From the NCBI GenBank assembly GCA_015501075.1, contig JADNYJ010000123.1:58885-122884 (forward strand): a stretch of DNA of 64,000 nucleotides, read 5' to 3'. This document shows, one piece after another, positions 1 through 11,816 of this stretch. Position 1 is the stretch's first letter, and each line of letters starts with the position of its first letter. Both the position numbers and the translations under genes were made by a program. Source of the DNA: Gymnopilus junonius (lineage: Eukaryota > Basidiomycota > Agaricomycetes > Agaricales > Galerinaceae). The notes under the pieces are model-generated. The model searched no databases, was not told where the DNA came from, and saw nothing but the letters and a program-made list of their open reading frames with translations.

Positions 1-690
1 TAGTTTGGGAGCATTGTGTAGGTCATATTTGGAAACCCAAGAATTGTCAGCAGGGCCATATCCTGCCCATCTAACCAAGTACATTTGATGATTGCCCTTC
101 CTCCTTGAGGTGAGCTTATGGCCTAATATGGCTTCTACTTCATATTCGGGGGTAGCAATGAAATCTCTAGTGGACAGGAGTATGGTTCAGTCCCCTAACT
201 TAGCAGGAGAGGGGTGATACTTTCTCAGGTGTTGAATGTTGAATACTGGGTGCATAGGGTAAGTGTCTGGCAGCCTCAAATGGTAAACCATTGGGTTGAT
301 TTTCTCCAAAGCCTCAAAGGGGCTAATGGTTTGTTGAATAAGTTTTTTACTGGTTCCTTCAACATCTACAAGTTTCAAGGTGTGAGGATTGACCAGTACT
401 AGGTCACCAACCCTGATATCATCAGGAAGTCACTGCCCTTTGTTATATGCTTGGGCCTGTTTTTCCTGAGCCAGTACAAGAGCATTACAAGCAGAATTAT
501 GAATTTCATTCAAGGTGGTGATGAAATCTTCAGCTTTCTGACTAGAGAGAAAGGGGTGAGACATGGGGTCAGTCTCTTTTACTAATGGTGCAGTTGATAT
601 AGCAGGGTGGTATCTGAGGAGCAAGAAGCTGGGGGAATATGAGGTGGAAGAATGAACCAAAGAGTTGTAGGTGAAAGTGAGGACACTTAA
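1..690 (-). pseudogene. Integrase C-terminal region and chromodomain of W
   Basis: Reading down from 690, the translation gives the end of the integrase core fold (SEWLSVLTFTYNSLVHSST), the basic C-terminal region (LRLPDTYPMHPVFNIQHLRKYH trimmed: YHLRLPDTYPMHPVF near 290) and then a chromodomain ending at the window edge. In chromoviruses the chromodomain binds histone marks and steers integration to heterochromatin. The reading frame changes between 660 and 180 and several stops are present, so this is not functional. The 3' end of the domain may lie beyond position 1. Confidence 0.8.
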
Positions 691-1420
691 CCATTCTGAC
701 TAAGAAGAATGGTTACTGGTGACATAAGCTCTCAGCATCTGTTACGATGCTTTTACGTAAGTAAAACTTCGTTCTTTTAGGAGGACCTTGATGAAATGCC
801 TGGCCGTCATGCAGCATCTCAACATTTCTGCAATCAGAGCAAATGGCGTGCTTGGGCGGGACATATCCGGTACTTTCTATTTTTAGAACTGGCCAGTCTG
901 ATCACTGTGGCGATGCTGTACTGTATTCTGTGTGCTTGCACTATAGTTTTAGTTTGTAAATGACTATAATGTGTAATTCCTGTATTTTATATTTGATCTA
1001 CATTCCTTTGTGTTTTATTTTTACATTCTTGCTAGGCATTTGCTGGCTGTTTAACTGAGGTGGCTATAATTGGCCAGGATTTTTATTAGCCAGAATGCTT
1101 GGTAATCATGCTTTCTGGGACAATTGTGTTATAGTAACACCCTGACTTTTGTTTAAGTGAAATGTTCTATCAATCCAGTGTGGGGTGGGTTAGTAGGTGT
1201 TATTATATAGCACATAGGTTTTATCTATGCTGTAATTGAAGATGAAGGTCATCCTTGTTGTGCTTGATTGGAAATGTAGTGTCAGTGAGTGGACATATCA
1301 AATATTCTTGTCAGGTGGACAATCCTTGTTGGGTTCAGCATTTCTATTTACAGGTAAGGTGGGTAGGTTGGTATGCTGAACATGATTACTTTGCTACATT
1401 CATGTTCATCAATTATTTAG

Positions 1421-1974
1421 CTTAAGTAATCGAGTCCAAAAACCCGATTACTTAAGCAATTTATTGGTGTTTAAGTGATTTATCTATAATTAGGGTGACT
1501 TATAATTAACTAGCCATTGGATACTTGGTAATTGTATTGTCCAGTATGATTGTGTTGACAAATATAAATTTTGCCTAGATAATAAATGTATACTTTACTC
1601 AGATTGGTATTTGATGCCATTTCATCTGCAACAAAGCAGACAAAACTGAACAATTTAAAACAAAGGTCATCATTGCTGTGCTTGACTGGAACTGTGGTAG
1701 TGTTGAGTGGCATATAAACACTTTTCTGTCAAATGAATTTAAATGGACAGACATCCTTGAATTCAGAAATGCTACTCCCATGCAAGGTGGCAGCACTGTA
1801 CCCAATTGCTTAATTATATTTATCAAGTGGTTTGCTTAAGTAATTGAGTTTTTTGACCTGATTACTTAATTGTTCTCATCATTGAGCTTGCTTAAGTAAT
1901 CGTGTCTGAAAACCCAATTATATAAGCATAGCAGTTGATGGCTAAGTAATCAGGGTTTTGGAACTGATTACATA
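1421..1974. repeat. Four related hairpins around TAAGTAATC
   Basis: The first hairpin is perfect: CTTAAGTAATCG at 1421-1432 pairs with CGATTACTTAAG at 1445-1456 across a 12-nt loop. Related but decayed copies follow near 1835-1870, 1891-1926 and 1943-1974, each with a TAAGTAAT arm and an ATTACTTA-like arm. The spacing is irregular. They could be fossil MITE termini or the tips of a repeated foldback element. Confidence 0.6.
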
Positions 1975-2391
1975 AACAAATCAACTAGGTCATGTAAATA
2001 TAGTATGAGCATCTGGGAGGTGCAGGGAATACTTCCATCCCATTCCATACACTGCCTATTTTGGAAAGGTCACCCACAATATGAGGAAATTCTTTCATCA
2101 ATCTTGATATTCAGGTTATATGAAAGACAAAACTTGCTTCTGGTAACCTCATTCCATAGGTGTGTCTCAATGTAATAAACTAGAAGGTTACTTGCTTTTA
2201 ACAACTTACTGATATGTGGTTATCAAAGAAATTGATGTGGTTCTCAAGCACTTTGGTGAAGTCCCCTAACTCCACTATGTGGTTATTATGTGCAAAATTT
2301 TTGAACTGCAAAGTCAAATTCTCTTAGTGAATCACTGCTGTTTATTTCTCAAGATCTTTGATGACTCAAGCTCCCTGATGCAATTCTCAGT

Positions 2392-2965
2392 AGTGTTTGA
2401 AGGTCTAGTTAGGTCTGGTTTTTGGGGTCCCAGGGTTGCTAACTGAGACCAAGACTGGTTAGGCTTTCTTCCCAGACCCAAAATAACTGAAAATAACTGC
2501 AAAAAAACTGTTAACCACAGTTACTAACAGGTTAAGACTGAAATATTAAAAACTGGTCATAACCAGCTATAACCATTGGCAATTGCATCTTTGTCACTCA
2601 GGATAACTTGTTATAGTTTTTGTAAGCTTCAAAATGACCTCAATAACATTAAATTTGGTTAAGAAATGGCTGAGTTATGAATTTTTAACAGGTAATCTAC
2701 TCTTTTGGCTGATATTTCACAGTTTTTAGCATAACTTGATGAGTTTTTGGCCTAAAAATATGATATTGGGGTTGTTTTGATGGGTAGAATTAGGGCTGCA
2801 CATTAACTGGTCTTAATCAGTCACTTACCAGTCTCATGACTGCAAAAAAACCTGTTAGTTGAAGTTCAAACTAGGCTAACCACTAACCATAGTCCAGTTA
2901 TTTGCAGTTAGGGCCAGGTTAGGTCTTGGTTAATTTCCAGTTAACTAAGCTAACCCTCAAACACT
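2392..2965. mobile_element. MITE-like unit with AGTGTTTGA termini
   Basis: The unit begins AGTGTTTGAAGGTCTAG and ends CTAACCCTCAAACACT, whose reverse complement starts AGTGTTTGAGGGTTAG, so the ends form a terminal inverted repeat of about 15 bp with mismatches. The interior is rich in variants of GTTAGG and AACTG and has no coding potential. I do not see a clean target duplication, so exact limits are uncertain. Confidence 0.45.
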
Positions 2966-3343
2966 AATTCTTGAGCTCTCTGATGTGGGTTTCTATTGTA
3001 GCCATTTGCACAGATATATTGTGGATTGCATCTTTGTATTATAAATGTTTTACAGACCCAGATAAGCAACAATTGATATCAGAAGTTCAAGTACAATAAA
3101 TCACTCAATAAGACAGGGTATTGTGCATCTATGATAATGGACTTACTAATGCCAACCCCATTCATCACAATATGGTTGTACATGGTGTGGTTGTAGGATC
3201 TGATGTCACTGCCCCTCCCACCACTATCTCCATTTTCTGATTTTTCTCTAAGTGTGTGTTGTTTTATTGTAATCAACATCTTACTATAGTAAAATTAATA
3301 CAGAGTAACTATATAGCATTCTCCCAATGCTCTACCACTGCTT

Positions 3344-3712
3344 TCATAAAGCAGGAAAAGCATCGTCCTGCCACACAAAGTGGTGGCCCGCTAAAACAAG
3401 TTCTATAGTAGCATTGAGAACTTCAGTCTGCCCATCCATCTGTGGGTGGTGAGAGAAGGATAGAGCCATAACACTGCCATAATGTGCTACTACTGCTTTC
3501 CAGTAGTCTGTTGACCATCTTTTATCATGATCCACTATAATACATTCTGGAAGACTGAAGATATTGACAACTCTTTCAACAAAGAGCTTCACAAATTCAA
3601 TTTGACTGAGAGTATTGTGAGTAGGCAGAATTATCATGAACTTAGTCAATTTGTTGACTATTGCCAGACTGCCATGTATTTTAGTTCTCCAGAGGGCAGC
3701 AAACTGGTAATA
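3344..3712 (-). pseudogene. Integrase core of W
   Basis: This minus-strand open stretch carries the retroviral-type integrase core. Visible are the region around the second catalytic Asp (IIVDHDKRW, where the usual motif is SDRG/SDQG) and the HHPQMDGQTE block leading to the catalytic Glu region. The first catalytic Asp region lies close to the MITE junction. Integrase inserts element cDNA into the host chromosome. The fragment is truncated by the MITE at 3713 and by the foreign block below about 3400. Confidence 0.8.
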
Positions 3713-4010
3713 CTGTACTAAACCGACTGACTCTTCGGTCATGCGTCACAAAGTCGGCTGAAGAGAAGAGATTTCCCGATTTGTCACACATCACCAAGGG
3801 CTCCGAAGAGGGTGACAGGCCAAAAAAAAAAAAGAACAACCAAAAACAGCCCCAAAAATGGTAAAAAATGGTAAAAAAACCAAAAATTTCTCCCCCCAGA
3901 TGAAGAGTTTTGTCTCTTTGTCACGCGTCCCAGGCACCCTCGAAGAGCCAAAGAGATGGTCGAAATGTGTCACGCGTCACCAGGCTGAAGAGTTGGTCAG
4001 TTTGGTACAG
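3713..4010. mobile_element. 298-bp MITE with TA target duplication
   Basis: The ends are CTGTACTAAACCGACTGACT and, reverse-complemented from the right, CTGTACCAAACTGACCAACT, so the inverted repeats run for at least 20 bp with few mismatches. TA flanks both sides (3711-3712 and 4011-4012). The interior has no coding potential and contains A-rich runs. It interrupts the W integrase between SLDLT and the downstream core. TA duplication fits Tc1/mariner-type mobilisation, but the termini do not resemble the Tc1 element at 25167. Confidence 0.8.
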
Positions 4011-4971
4011 TAAGATCAAGAGAGACAGTGGCAAATGGTCTATGTGGGATGTGAGCAGGTCAAAGAGGTCTGACTTTCTTCTTATGGTCTGTCTTGATCT
4101 TTTGGCATACATCACAAGAAGAACAGTATGCAGATGCATCCTTTAGGAGTGTATTCCAGTAAAACACTTCTTGTAATCATGCAGAAAACCATTTGTAGCC
4201 AGAGTGAGCACCTTCAAATGGGGAGTCATGAATCCATCATAGCACATAATTGATGAGGCTCTTAGGATGCAAAGCCATGCCTTCCAGTCCACATCCATGA
4301 AATAAATGAGACCATTTGATCCCTTGCAGAAGTGAGATGGTGTAATCACAACATTGGGATTGGGGACTTCATCCAGATATCAATTCTTGAAGTAAGGGTC
4401 TTCTTGGTAGCCCTTAATGAATTCTTTAATCAGATCCAGATTAACAGACACCAGTAAATGTGATCTAGAATCCCAATCATTGTCTATGTTATCAGGGGGA
4501 GGTTTAATGCCTAATGGATAGGTCCAATGATCACCATGAGGAAAAGGTAGATCTTGTTCCTGGGAAGATTCCTGTTCTCCCTCTTCAAATATTTCAACTA
4601 CCTTGGCTTCATCTTCATCTTCCAAGCATTGCTTCCTAGTGTGAATGGGATAAGTGTGCTTGTCTACCACATCTTCCCACCACCAGATGGTAAAGGTGGC
4701 TTTAGGGGCTGGAGTGTTATACATGTGGTCTTCTGCTTTTTGAGCTAATTCTCTTTTAGAGTCATCTTGTATGATGTTTGTGGAATTGTCTCAAACAGGA
4801 GAGTCATGCAACAGTATCCTAGGTAGGTGCAGTAGCAGGTCCACATTGGAGTATACCCATCCTGGTCTATGAACTATATGAAGGCCAGGATAAGCTGCAA
4901 ACACTGCCCCCCATGCCACCAGATGCCTGTTTGCATTTTCATAGACTTGTGCCCATTGCAAAGCAGCATGA
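4011..4971 (-). pseudogene. RNase H end, spacer and integrase zinc-binding domain of W
   Basis: Reading down from 4971: the last RNase H residues (HRPGWVYSNVD), an acidic spacer ending with LIKEFIKGYQEDPYF, and an HHCC zinc-binding region whose second Cys pair is CSSCDVCQ. At least one frameshift separates the last two parts (near 4140). The LTR of X starts one base beyond the right end, inside the former RNase H region. Confidence 0.75.
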
Positions 4972-5431
4972 TGTTATGACTCCCCATTTCTTTATCTTAT
5001 TGCATGCCTCTCTTTTTCTTTATTATTTATCAGATGAATTGTTATTTTATATAGGTTTTCATCATGATCATCTTTCATCATAAAGATGATCATTTTCTTT
5101 CTTACAAGTATGTGGACAATCATCCCTTTTTTGATCATCATCCCTCTTGCATTGCCCTGATGATGATCACTCCTTCTGATACCCCTTGTTTCAATATCAT
5201 TTTGTATATATTATTATCAGTAACAAATAGTATATAAACCATAGCTAGTCTACTATGTACTTTAGCTTGTTCTTGAGAATCTACTCTCTTGTATCAGCCA
5301 GAGCAAACTCAAACTTCTAAGGCAATCTTCTATTGAAGAAAATATCTTAGTTGACTTCATTGAATGAACTCTATGACTACTATGATAGTCCTTATCTTAT
5401 CAGATTAGGATCTATTGTCAAAGTTGTAACA
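4972..5431 (+). repeat. 5' LTR of Ty3 element X
   Basis: The LTR starts TGTTATGAC and ends GTTGTAACA, giving the TG...CA rule and a short inverted terminus. A TATA-like box (AGTATATAAACC) lies near 5230. It aligns along its length with the Z LTRs at 19176-19638 and 30389-30851 but is clearly more diverged than those two are from each other. It is therefore not the partner of 19176-19638. No TGG-type primer site follows; the sequence after it is AAAGAACAAGCTACC, and Z has AAAGAACTAGCTACC at the same place. Confidence 0.85.
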
Positions 5432-5491
5432 AAAGAACAAGCTACCACCCTATCCAACGCTTCTGCCTAGCAAGCATTATCTGCTAACATT

Positions 5492-6606
5492 ATGGCTCAA
5501 AGAAGAGGATGATTCACTGCTATCTCTAGTGATGAAGAATTCTCTGACCTGAACCCCGACCAAACCTCTGACTCAGGAGCATCTGACACTTTCAAAACCC
5601 CACCTAAAGGAGATGAATCTCCATTAACCTGATTGACTTTCTTTGGATCTACCATCCAAGAACCCAGCATACTAAGACATGACTTCGAATCTCTGCTAGA
5701 TACTCTACTCAGATTTCAACCTGTCTTTTACCCCACAAATGAACCCAAAATGCCAGGAGAATCCTCTGACACTGCCCCCACTGCTCCCACCTCCTCCAAT
5801 GGAAAAGGATTAGGAATTATTCCTCAATCCTTCTCTGGAGACCATTCTAAAGTCAAGACGTTCACCCAAGACCTGGGTGATTACCTTGAACTAAACAGTG
5901 ATATTTATAACACAGACATCAAGAAGATCATGTTCACACTTGGACTTCTCAAAGGAGGTGAAGCCAAAGCCTGGAAGAAGGCTTGGAGAGAAGATCACAT
6001 CAAGGATGATGTGAATGCCATGGGAGTACCCACCAGAACAAAAACCAAGAACTATGGCTCTGCAGTAGACTTTGAGAAAGAGTTTGAAGCTGCCTTCAAA
6101 CCAACTGAAACAAAAGATCAAGCATTCTTTGATCTATGAAACCTGAAGCAGGGAAAAGCTTCAGCCACCGAACTCAACACCAAGTTCAATGAACTTGTCA
6201 AGACTGCCAAAATTCCCACTACTGGGAATGAAAGTGTCTTGGTTGACTATTACATGAATGCCCTGAACACTTGGCTTCAGGAAAAGATAATGGGACTCGA
6301 CATACTCCCAACCACACTTGCCACTTGACAGCAGAAAGCAGTCGAGTATGACACCCATCAAACAAACCTGGCATGTCTTCTAGGCAAAGGTACTGCCCAA
6401 GCGCCAACTGAACAGAAGACTTGGTGGGCTAACTTAGCCAGAGGAACCCCTGCCCCACATTACCATGCACTGGCATCCCAAACTACTCACTGAGACCCAA
6501 ATGCTATGGACATTGACAAGATTGATGTCAATGCCATGACCCAGGAAGAACAAAGCGAGCTTATGAGAAAGGGGCTTTGCTTCCGATGCAAGAAGCCTGG
6601 GCATGT
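5492..6606 (+). pseudogene. gag of Ty3 element X, truncated at the zinc knuckle
   Basis: The start is ATG at 5492 (MAQRRG). The frame stays open except for in-frame TGA codons at 5510, 5630, 6137, 6326 and 6491; there is no TAA or TAG. The product matches the Z gag over its whole length: the capsid-like region includes GLGIIPQSFSGDHSKVK and GLLKGGEAKAWKKAW, and the last residues are the first half of a CCHC zinc knuckle (CFRCKKPGH), where repeat R begins. Gag forms the capsid and binds element RNA. The 3' rest of X is missing; what follows R belongs to Z. Confidence 0.85.
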
Positions 6607-7938
6607 TGATAAGTTTAGGTAGTTTGAAGGTATGAAAAATGAAATAGATCACTTTTATTTAACCCAACAAATATCCTTGACTTGTGTAAGTTCTGGGGAG
6701 TGTAAGTATCAATGTCTTTTAATTAAGTTTGCTTTTATGGGGTTTTACAATGAATTGTAGGGGCTCTTTGGATAAAGGATCGCTTTAATTGACTTTCTGT
6801 CTTAGAACTTCTCTAAACTTGAATATTCTCTTCTTGAGATAAAACTAGACTCTGGCTATGCTTTTGGACTGAAAGACTTTGTACTTTTGTAGCTGAGTGA
6901 TGCTCTGTCTACTCCCAACTACTCAACTAGGTCCTGACTTGTATAAAGCCTTTGCTTAATTTATCTCTATTCTGAGCTCAATTCTTAGTTTGTCTGAAGC
7001 TTTCTGCACTTTTATATCAATTAAATGTCTTTCTATTATCTAGTTTAGAAGCCAGATGCTCAATTGTATTACTATGACTTGAGGGGTGCTGTCTGCTTGC
7101 TTTTCTATACTAATTCTACTGGTTTTTATACTATTTTTCTGGGTGTCTTACTAAGCTAATTTGATAAGCGCTGTGTAATTAATTATCTCGTCATTGGTCT
7201 GCTTCAGAGTGAAGGGAATTATGCCATTGGCAGGGCATATTCATCAAGCACCGAATATTTAACTTATTGCCATTTAAGGCATTTTATCGGATTAATATTC
7301 CTGCTGTTGTGATCTTGCAATGGCCAGTACATTATGGTGTCTTTAATATTTTATCTACCTTGCAGAGGATTTGTCTGAGCCCTCAGGGGATGGCTAATAT
7401 GTCTAGGATAGGTGTATACTTATTAGTTTTATGAGGTAGCATGAGGGGACAAGCATCCTTGCTTTGCATCTTCATATTACCAAAAATAGCACCCGCTCCA
7501 ATGTTGATCATCGTGGATCATTTCATCTGTGGTTACATTCCTCCAGATGGTAAAAATAGATTACACCACTTCGGAGTGATTGACTTGTTTAGTCTGCCAT
7601 TCTGCATTCCATATCAGGTCAAAAGGCTGTTCCCATTGTCTGTGCACATCTCTGCGCTCCCTTGGTATTAATTTTAAATAACTTGAGGCCCCTATTAGTG
7701 TGTAAGGACTGTAGTAATTCGCTTCTGTATCTTATAATAAATGATTAATGATTACTAGGTTATCATAATCATTATATCTTCTGATATTAAGCTTTTAATG
7801 TTTTAATGTGGTTTTCTCGAGTATATTTGGGATGTCTAAGCTCAGGAAGGCTGTCAACAACCTATATTAATTTATAGAGATGGCTGAAAATACTGGGGAT
7901 GGCCCGTTTTCACACATAACCATGTAATGGTCTCATCA
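6607..7938 (+). repeat. Repeat R, left copy (LTR-like, 1332 bp)
   Basis: R starts TGATAAGTTTAG and ends GGTCTCATCA, with the TG...CA termini and short inverted ends of an LTR. It matches the reverse complement of 28023-29350 almost base for base; the few differences I see are single-base indels in homopolymers and mostly CpG to TpG or CpA changes. A 76-codon open frame (7441-7671) is identical in both copies, but nothing suggests it is coding. R joins X gag on its left to Z gag on its right, with overlapping gag content on the two sides. Most likely it is a solo LTR of another element. Confidence 0.8.
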
Positions 7939-7939
7939 T

Positions 7940-10900
7940 CGAATGAACCATCACGACCCAAATGCTATGGACATCGACCAGATCAACATAAATGCGATGA
8001 CCCAGGAAGAATGAAATGAGCTCTTGAGAAAAGGGCTCTGTTTTAGGTGCAAAAAGCCTGGACACATGTCTAGGGATTGCCCTACTAGGGGAATGAACCA
8101 AAGAAACCCTCCCCTGAAGAAGAACCCCCTTAAAGGGAAAGCACTCCACATGCACATCAGGTCCTTGATGCAGGACCTTACCAAAGAAGAACAAGAAGAA
8201 GTTTTCAAACTAGGTGACAGAGAGGGTTTTCACTAAGGAGATGCATGAAACCAACATATGCAACTCCCTCTCTTGATATTTATTCTATAGTCTCAGCTCA
8301 GATTGAAAATAAATCTCTATTATTGCCATTTTCATTCGAGACTGAGAAAGGAATAAAAATCACTGGAACTGCTCTAGGAGACACTGGAGCAAAAGGAAAG
8401 TTCATTGACCAGAACTTTGTAAAGAAACATAACCTGGAAACAATGGCCTTGGAAAACGAAATCTGAGTTTATAATGTAGATGGCACTCTGAACAAGAAAG
8501 GAACCATCAAACAATACATCGACCTTAAACTCGACATCGATGGACAACCCTGAATGGAATGATTGCTGGTCACTGGACTAGGAAAGCAGAAGGTAATCTT
8601 AGGCTTTCCCTGGTTCTCTGAAAACAACCTGGAAATCAACTGGAAAAATGGACACATCAAACTCAACAGGGAGATTACTACTACTTCCAAAATAGAAGAA
8701 GTACCTGATGAGGAAATCCAACAAGTCAATCAATTGGATGACTCTTTGGACTTAATCATTTCCTTTTTAGGTAATGAGCCTCTTCCGGAAACAAAGGAAA
8801 TTTGGAATATCCCCGAGGATGATGATGAAATTTGGATCAATGCAAAACTAACTTCCTTGCAAATCTTCGCTCAGAAACATGATGTGAAGAAGGAAGAGAA
8901 GCTGCTCAAGGAAATGATCCCACTGGAATATCACAAATACCTGGACATCTTCAACAAAGACACTGCCAACCGATTCCCTGAGTCTCAATCTTGGGACCAT
9001 AAGATCAAACTCAAGGAAGGTTTTCAACCAAAGGTTTTCAAAATGTATCCTCTAATCCCCTCAGAGGATGAGGAACTAGACAAATTCCTGGAAGAGAACC
9101 TAAAGAAAGGCTATATCAGACCATCGAAATCACCTATGGCCTCCCCCTTCTTTTTCATAGCTAAGAAGGATGGAAAACTTTGACCTTGTCAAGACTATCG
9201 GTATCTGAACACATGGACCGTCAAGAATGCATATCCCCTTCCTCTGATCCCTGAGCTCATGGATAAACTCAAAGAAGCCAAGTATTTCACTAAACTTGAC
9301 ATCTGATGGGGTTATAACAACATCTGGATCAAGGACGGTGACCAATGGAAAGCAGCATTCAAAATGAACAAAGGACTATTCAAACCGACAGTCATGTTCT
9401 TTGGCATGTGCAACTCTCCAGCAACTTTCCAGTCAATGATGGACTCAATGTTCAAGGACGTTGTCCATCAAGGTTTCGTTATCATATACATGGATGATAT
9501 TCTTATCTTTCATAAGGATAAGAAGAAACTGGAACAGATAACAAAAGAAGTACTTCAAATACTCCAGGACAACAACTTGTATTTAAAACTGGAAAAATGT
9601 GCATTTGCCCAGATGAAAATTGATTATCTTGGAATGATCATCCAAGAAGGGACAATATCAATGGACCCCTTGAAACTCAGTGGTATAGCTGACTGGCCAG
9701 AACTGAAGAACGTAAAACAGGTCTGATCCTTTTTAGGGTTTGGAAACTTTTACAGGCGATTCATCAGGAAATATTCAGAAATAGCTCATGTGCTTAATGA
9801 GCTATTAAAAAGGACTGTAGCTTTGAATGGAACAAAGATGCCAAGAAATCCTTTGAGCTACTGAAATGGAAATTCATGGAAGAACCCATCTTGACCATGC
9901 TGGACACTGCAAAATTATTCCAAATAGAATGCGATGCATTGAAATATGCATCAGGAGTGGTTTTAACGCAAATGGACAGCAACAGAGACTGACACCTGGT
10001 GGCATTTATCTCAAAGACGTTCTCTCCCACTGAGAGAAATTATGAGATTTATGACAGAGAATTACTGGCCATGATCCGATCCCTCAAAGAATGGCAACAT
10101 TACATTCAAGGATCAGTATTCACTACCATGATCTATTCTGACCACAAGAATTTGACGTACTTCAGAAGTACTCAAAAGCTGAATAGAAGACAAGCAAGGT
10201 GGTCATTATTCCTATCAGAATATGACATCCAACTGGTACACCTCCCCAGCAGCAAAATGGTTCAATCAGATGCCCTCTCCCAAAGACTGGACATGATCCC
10301 CAACGAGGATCATGACAATGAAGACAAGATTCTCCTTCTGGAGAATCTATTTATAAATTTGATTGATGCTGATCTCCAAATGGAGATCACCCAATCTAAG
10401 AAACAGGACAAAGACGTGGTCGATGCATTAAAACTCCTCACTCAGGAAGGCCCTCGAAGTCTCGCAAAGGACTTAGACAACTGGGAGACAATGCAAATGG
10501 AAGGCATCAGCGAATTGATCTTTTACAAGAAAAAGAACTACATTCCTGATGATCAAGAACTACGCCAGAAAATCATCACGATGTACCATGACTCAGTCAC
10601 CACAGGACACCCTGGAGAATTGGAAACCTACAATGCAGTATGACAGGTTTACTGGTGGCCCGGAATGTGAATGTTTGTCAAGAATTATGTCAAAGGCTGT
10701 GGACAATGCCAACAGTTTAAGATCAACTGAAACCTGGTGAACCCCTCTTTACACCTGATCGAAGGAGCAAAATCCATGAGACCATTCACACAATGCTCCA
10801 TGGATATGATCACAGACCTTCCAAGTATTGACGGATGTGATTCCCTGTTGATCGTGGTTGATCACGGGCTTACAAAGGGGGTAATTATCATGCCTTGCTC

Positions 10901-11816
10901 AAAAACTCTTTCACAAGAAGGAGCAGCATTACTCCTACAGGACAACCTATTCAAGCGATTTGGCCTACCAGACAGTATCATTTCCAATAGAGGACCCCAA
11001 TTCACAGCAAGAACATTCCAGGAACTCCTCAAACTCCTCAGAATCAAGTCAAAGTTGTCCATGGCATATCATCCTCAGTCAGATGGCACCACAGAACAGT
11101 TCAATCAGGAAATAGAAGTGTATCTCACTATCTATTGCTCCTCCAACCCGACCACTTGGAAGCAACATGTAGGCACCCTGGAATTTGTTCATAATGATTG
11201 CAGGCACATGGACAGGCAAAGGACCCCATTCGAACTCATGTTCGGAACCAATCCTGTTGCAATTCCCACCACGTTCGAAAACACAAAGTTTCCCTCAGTA
11301 GAGGAGAAACTGAAGAACCTTATTTTGGACAGAAAAGAAGCCCTTGCAGCACATGAACTGGCCAGAGCAAGGATGGCCGATTGGCGAAAGTCCAACTTTG
11401 TACCATTCAAAGAAGGACAGAAGGTGTGGCTGGACTCTAGGAACCTCAAGACCTGGTACAACAAGAAGCTGGCACCGAGAAGAGAAGGACCATTCAAGAT
11501 CAAACATGTTCTAGGACCTCTCATGTATCAACTACAATTGCCAAAAACATGGAGGATTCATGACATCTTCCATGCAATGTTGTTGATGCCCTACATGGAA
11601 ACACAGGTTCATGGCTGAAACTTCACACAACCACCCCCTGAAACGATTGATGGAGAACCAGAATATGAAGTTGAAACTATTCTGAACCATCAAAAGTACT
11701 GAAATGGATGCTATCAGTATCATGTTAAATGGCTTGGTTATCCAATTACTGAAGCATCATGGGAACCCAGATCAAATCTCACCAATGCATCGGAAAAACT
11801 TGAAGAATACAAATGA
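7940..11816 (+). pseudogene. gag 3' end and pol of Z (zinc knuckle, PR, RT, RH, IN, chromodomain)
   Basis: Domains in order: CCHC knuckle CFRCKKPGHMSRDC (near 8040); aspartic protease (GDTGAKGKFIDQNF, near 8380); RT, including IAKKDGKL-stop-PCQDYR (9160-9200) and the catalytic YMDD (near 9490); RNase H (IECDALKYASGVV, near 9930; YSDHKNLTYF, near 10140); integrase zinc finger and core (HPQSDGTTEQF, near 11080); chromodomain (QYHVKWLGYPITEASWEPRS, 11720-11775). In-frame stops are TGA at 8012, 8464, 8551, 9181, 9304, 9724, 9990, 10641, 10668, 10728, 11616 and 11700, plus one TAA at 8234. One frameshift is near 8240 and another near 9800. Several TGAs sit where Ty3 pol has Arg, for example KL[R]PC and DI[R]WGY. 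Confidence 0.9.

Larger units (their letters stand above)
690..3400. other. Foreign segment inside W integrase, no recognisable gene
   Basis: This block separates two halves of the W integrase (residues NATIE at its right edge and SEWLSVL at its left edge, reading on the minus strand), so it is an insertion or a cluster of insertions. I see no domain I recognise. It holds a diverged direct duplication (about 1230-1390 against 1660-1820), a run of hairpins (1421-1974) and a MITE-like unit (2392-2965). Near 760-780 there is a GTAAG...TTTTAG pair resembling a short intron followed by a 60-residue open stretch, too little to call a gene. Confidence 0.5.
1..4971 (-). mobile_element. Ty3/gypsy chromovirus relic W (3' half, interrupted)
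   Basis: Read on the minus strand from 4971 down to 1, this follows the order of a chromovirus pol 3' half. It has the end of RNase H (HRPGWVYSNVD, near 4850), the RNase H-integrase spacer, the integrase zinc-binding region (CSSCDVCQ, near 4100), the integrase core (HHPQMDGQTE, near 3440), the integrase C-terminal region (NSLVHSSTSYSP, near 640) and a chromodomain (YLVRWAGYGPADNSW, within 1-110). It is broken by frameshifts, by the MITE at 3713-4010 and by about 2.7 kb of unrelated sequence at roughly 690-3400. At 4972 it is cut by the LTR of element X. Its own RT, gag and LTRs are outside the window or lost. Confidence 0.85.

Noticed and set aside
3280..3345. TGGTAGAGCATTGG on the minus strand, resembling a tRNA A box
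   Set aside because: No B box or cloverleaf follows at the right distance, so neither a tRNA nor a SINE can be supported.
7441..7671. 76-codon open frame, identical in both R copies
   Set aside because: Identity is explained by the recent origin of the two R copies. No motif and no flanking coding features.
6607..7938. Simple insertion of R into a single gag gene
   Set aside because: Sequence for DPNAMDIDxIxxNAMTQEE and CFRCKKPGH occurs on both sides of R with many differences, so the two flanks come from different gag copies.
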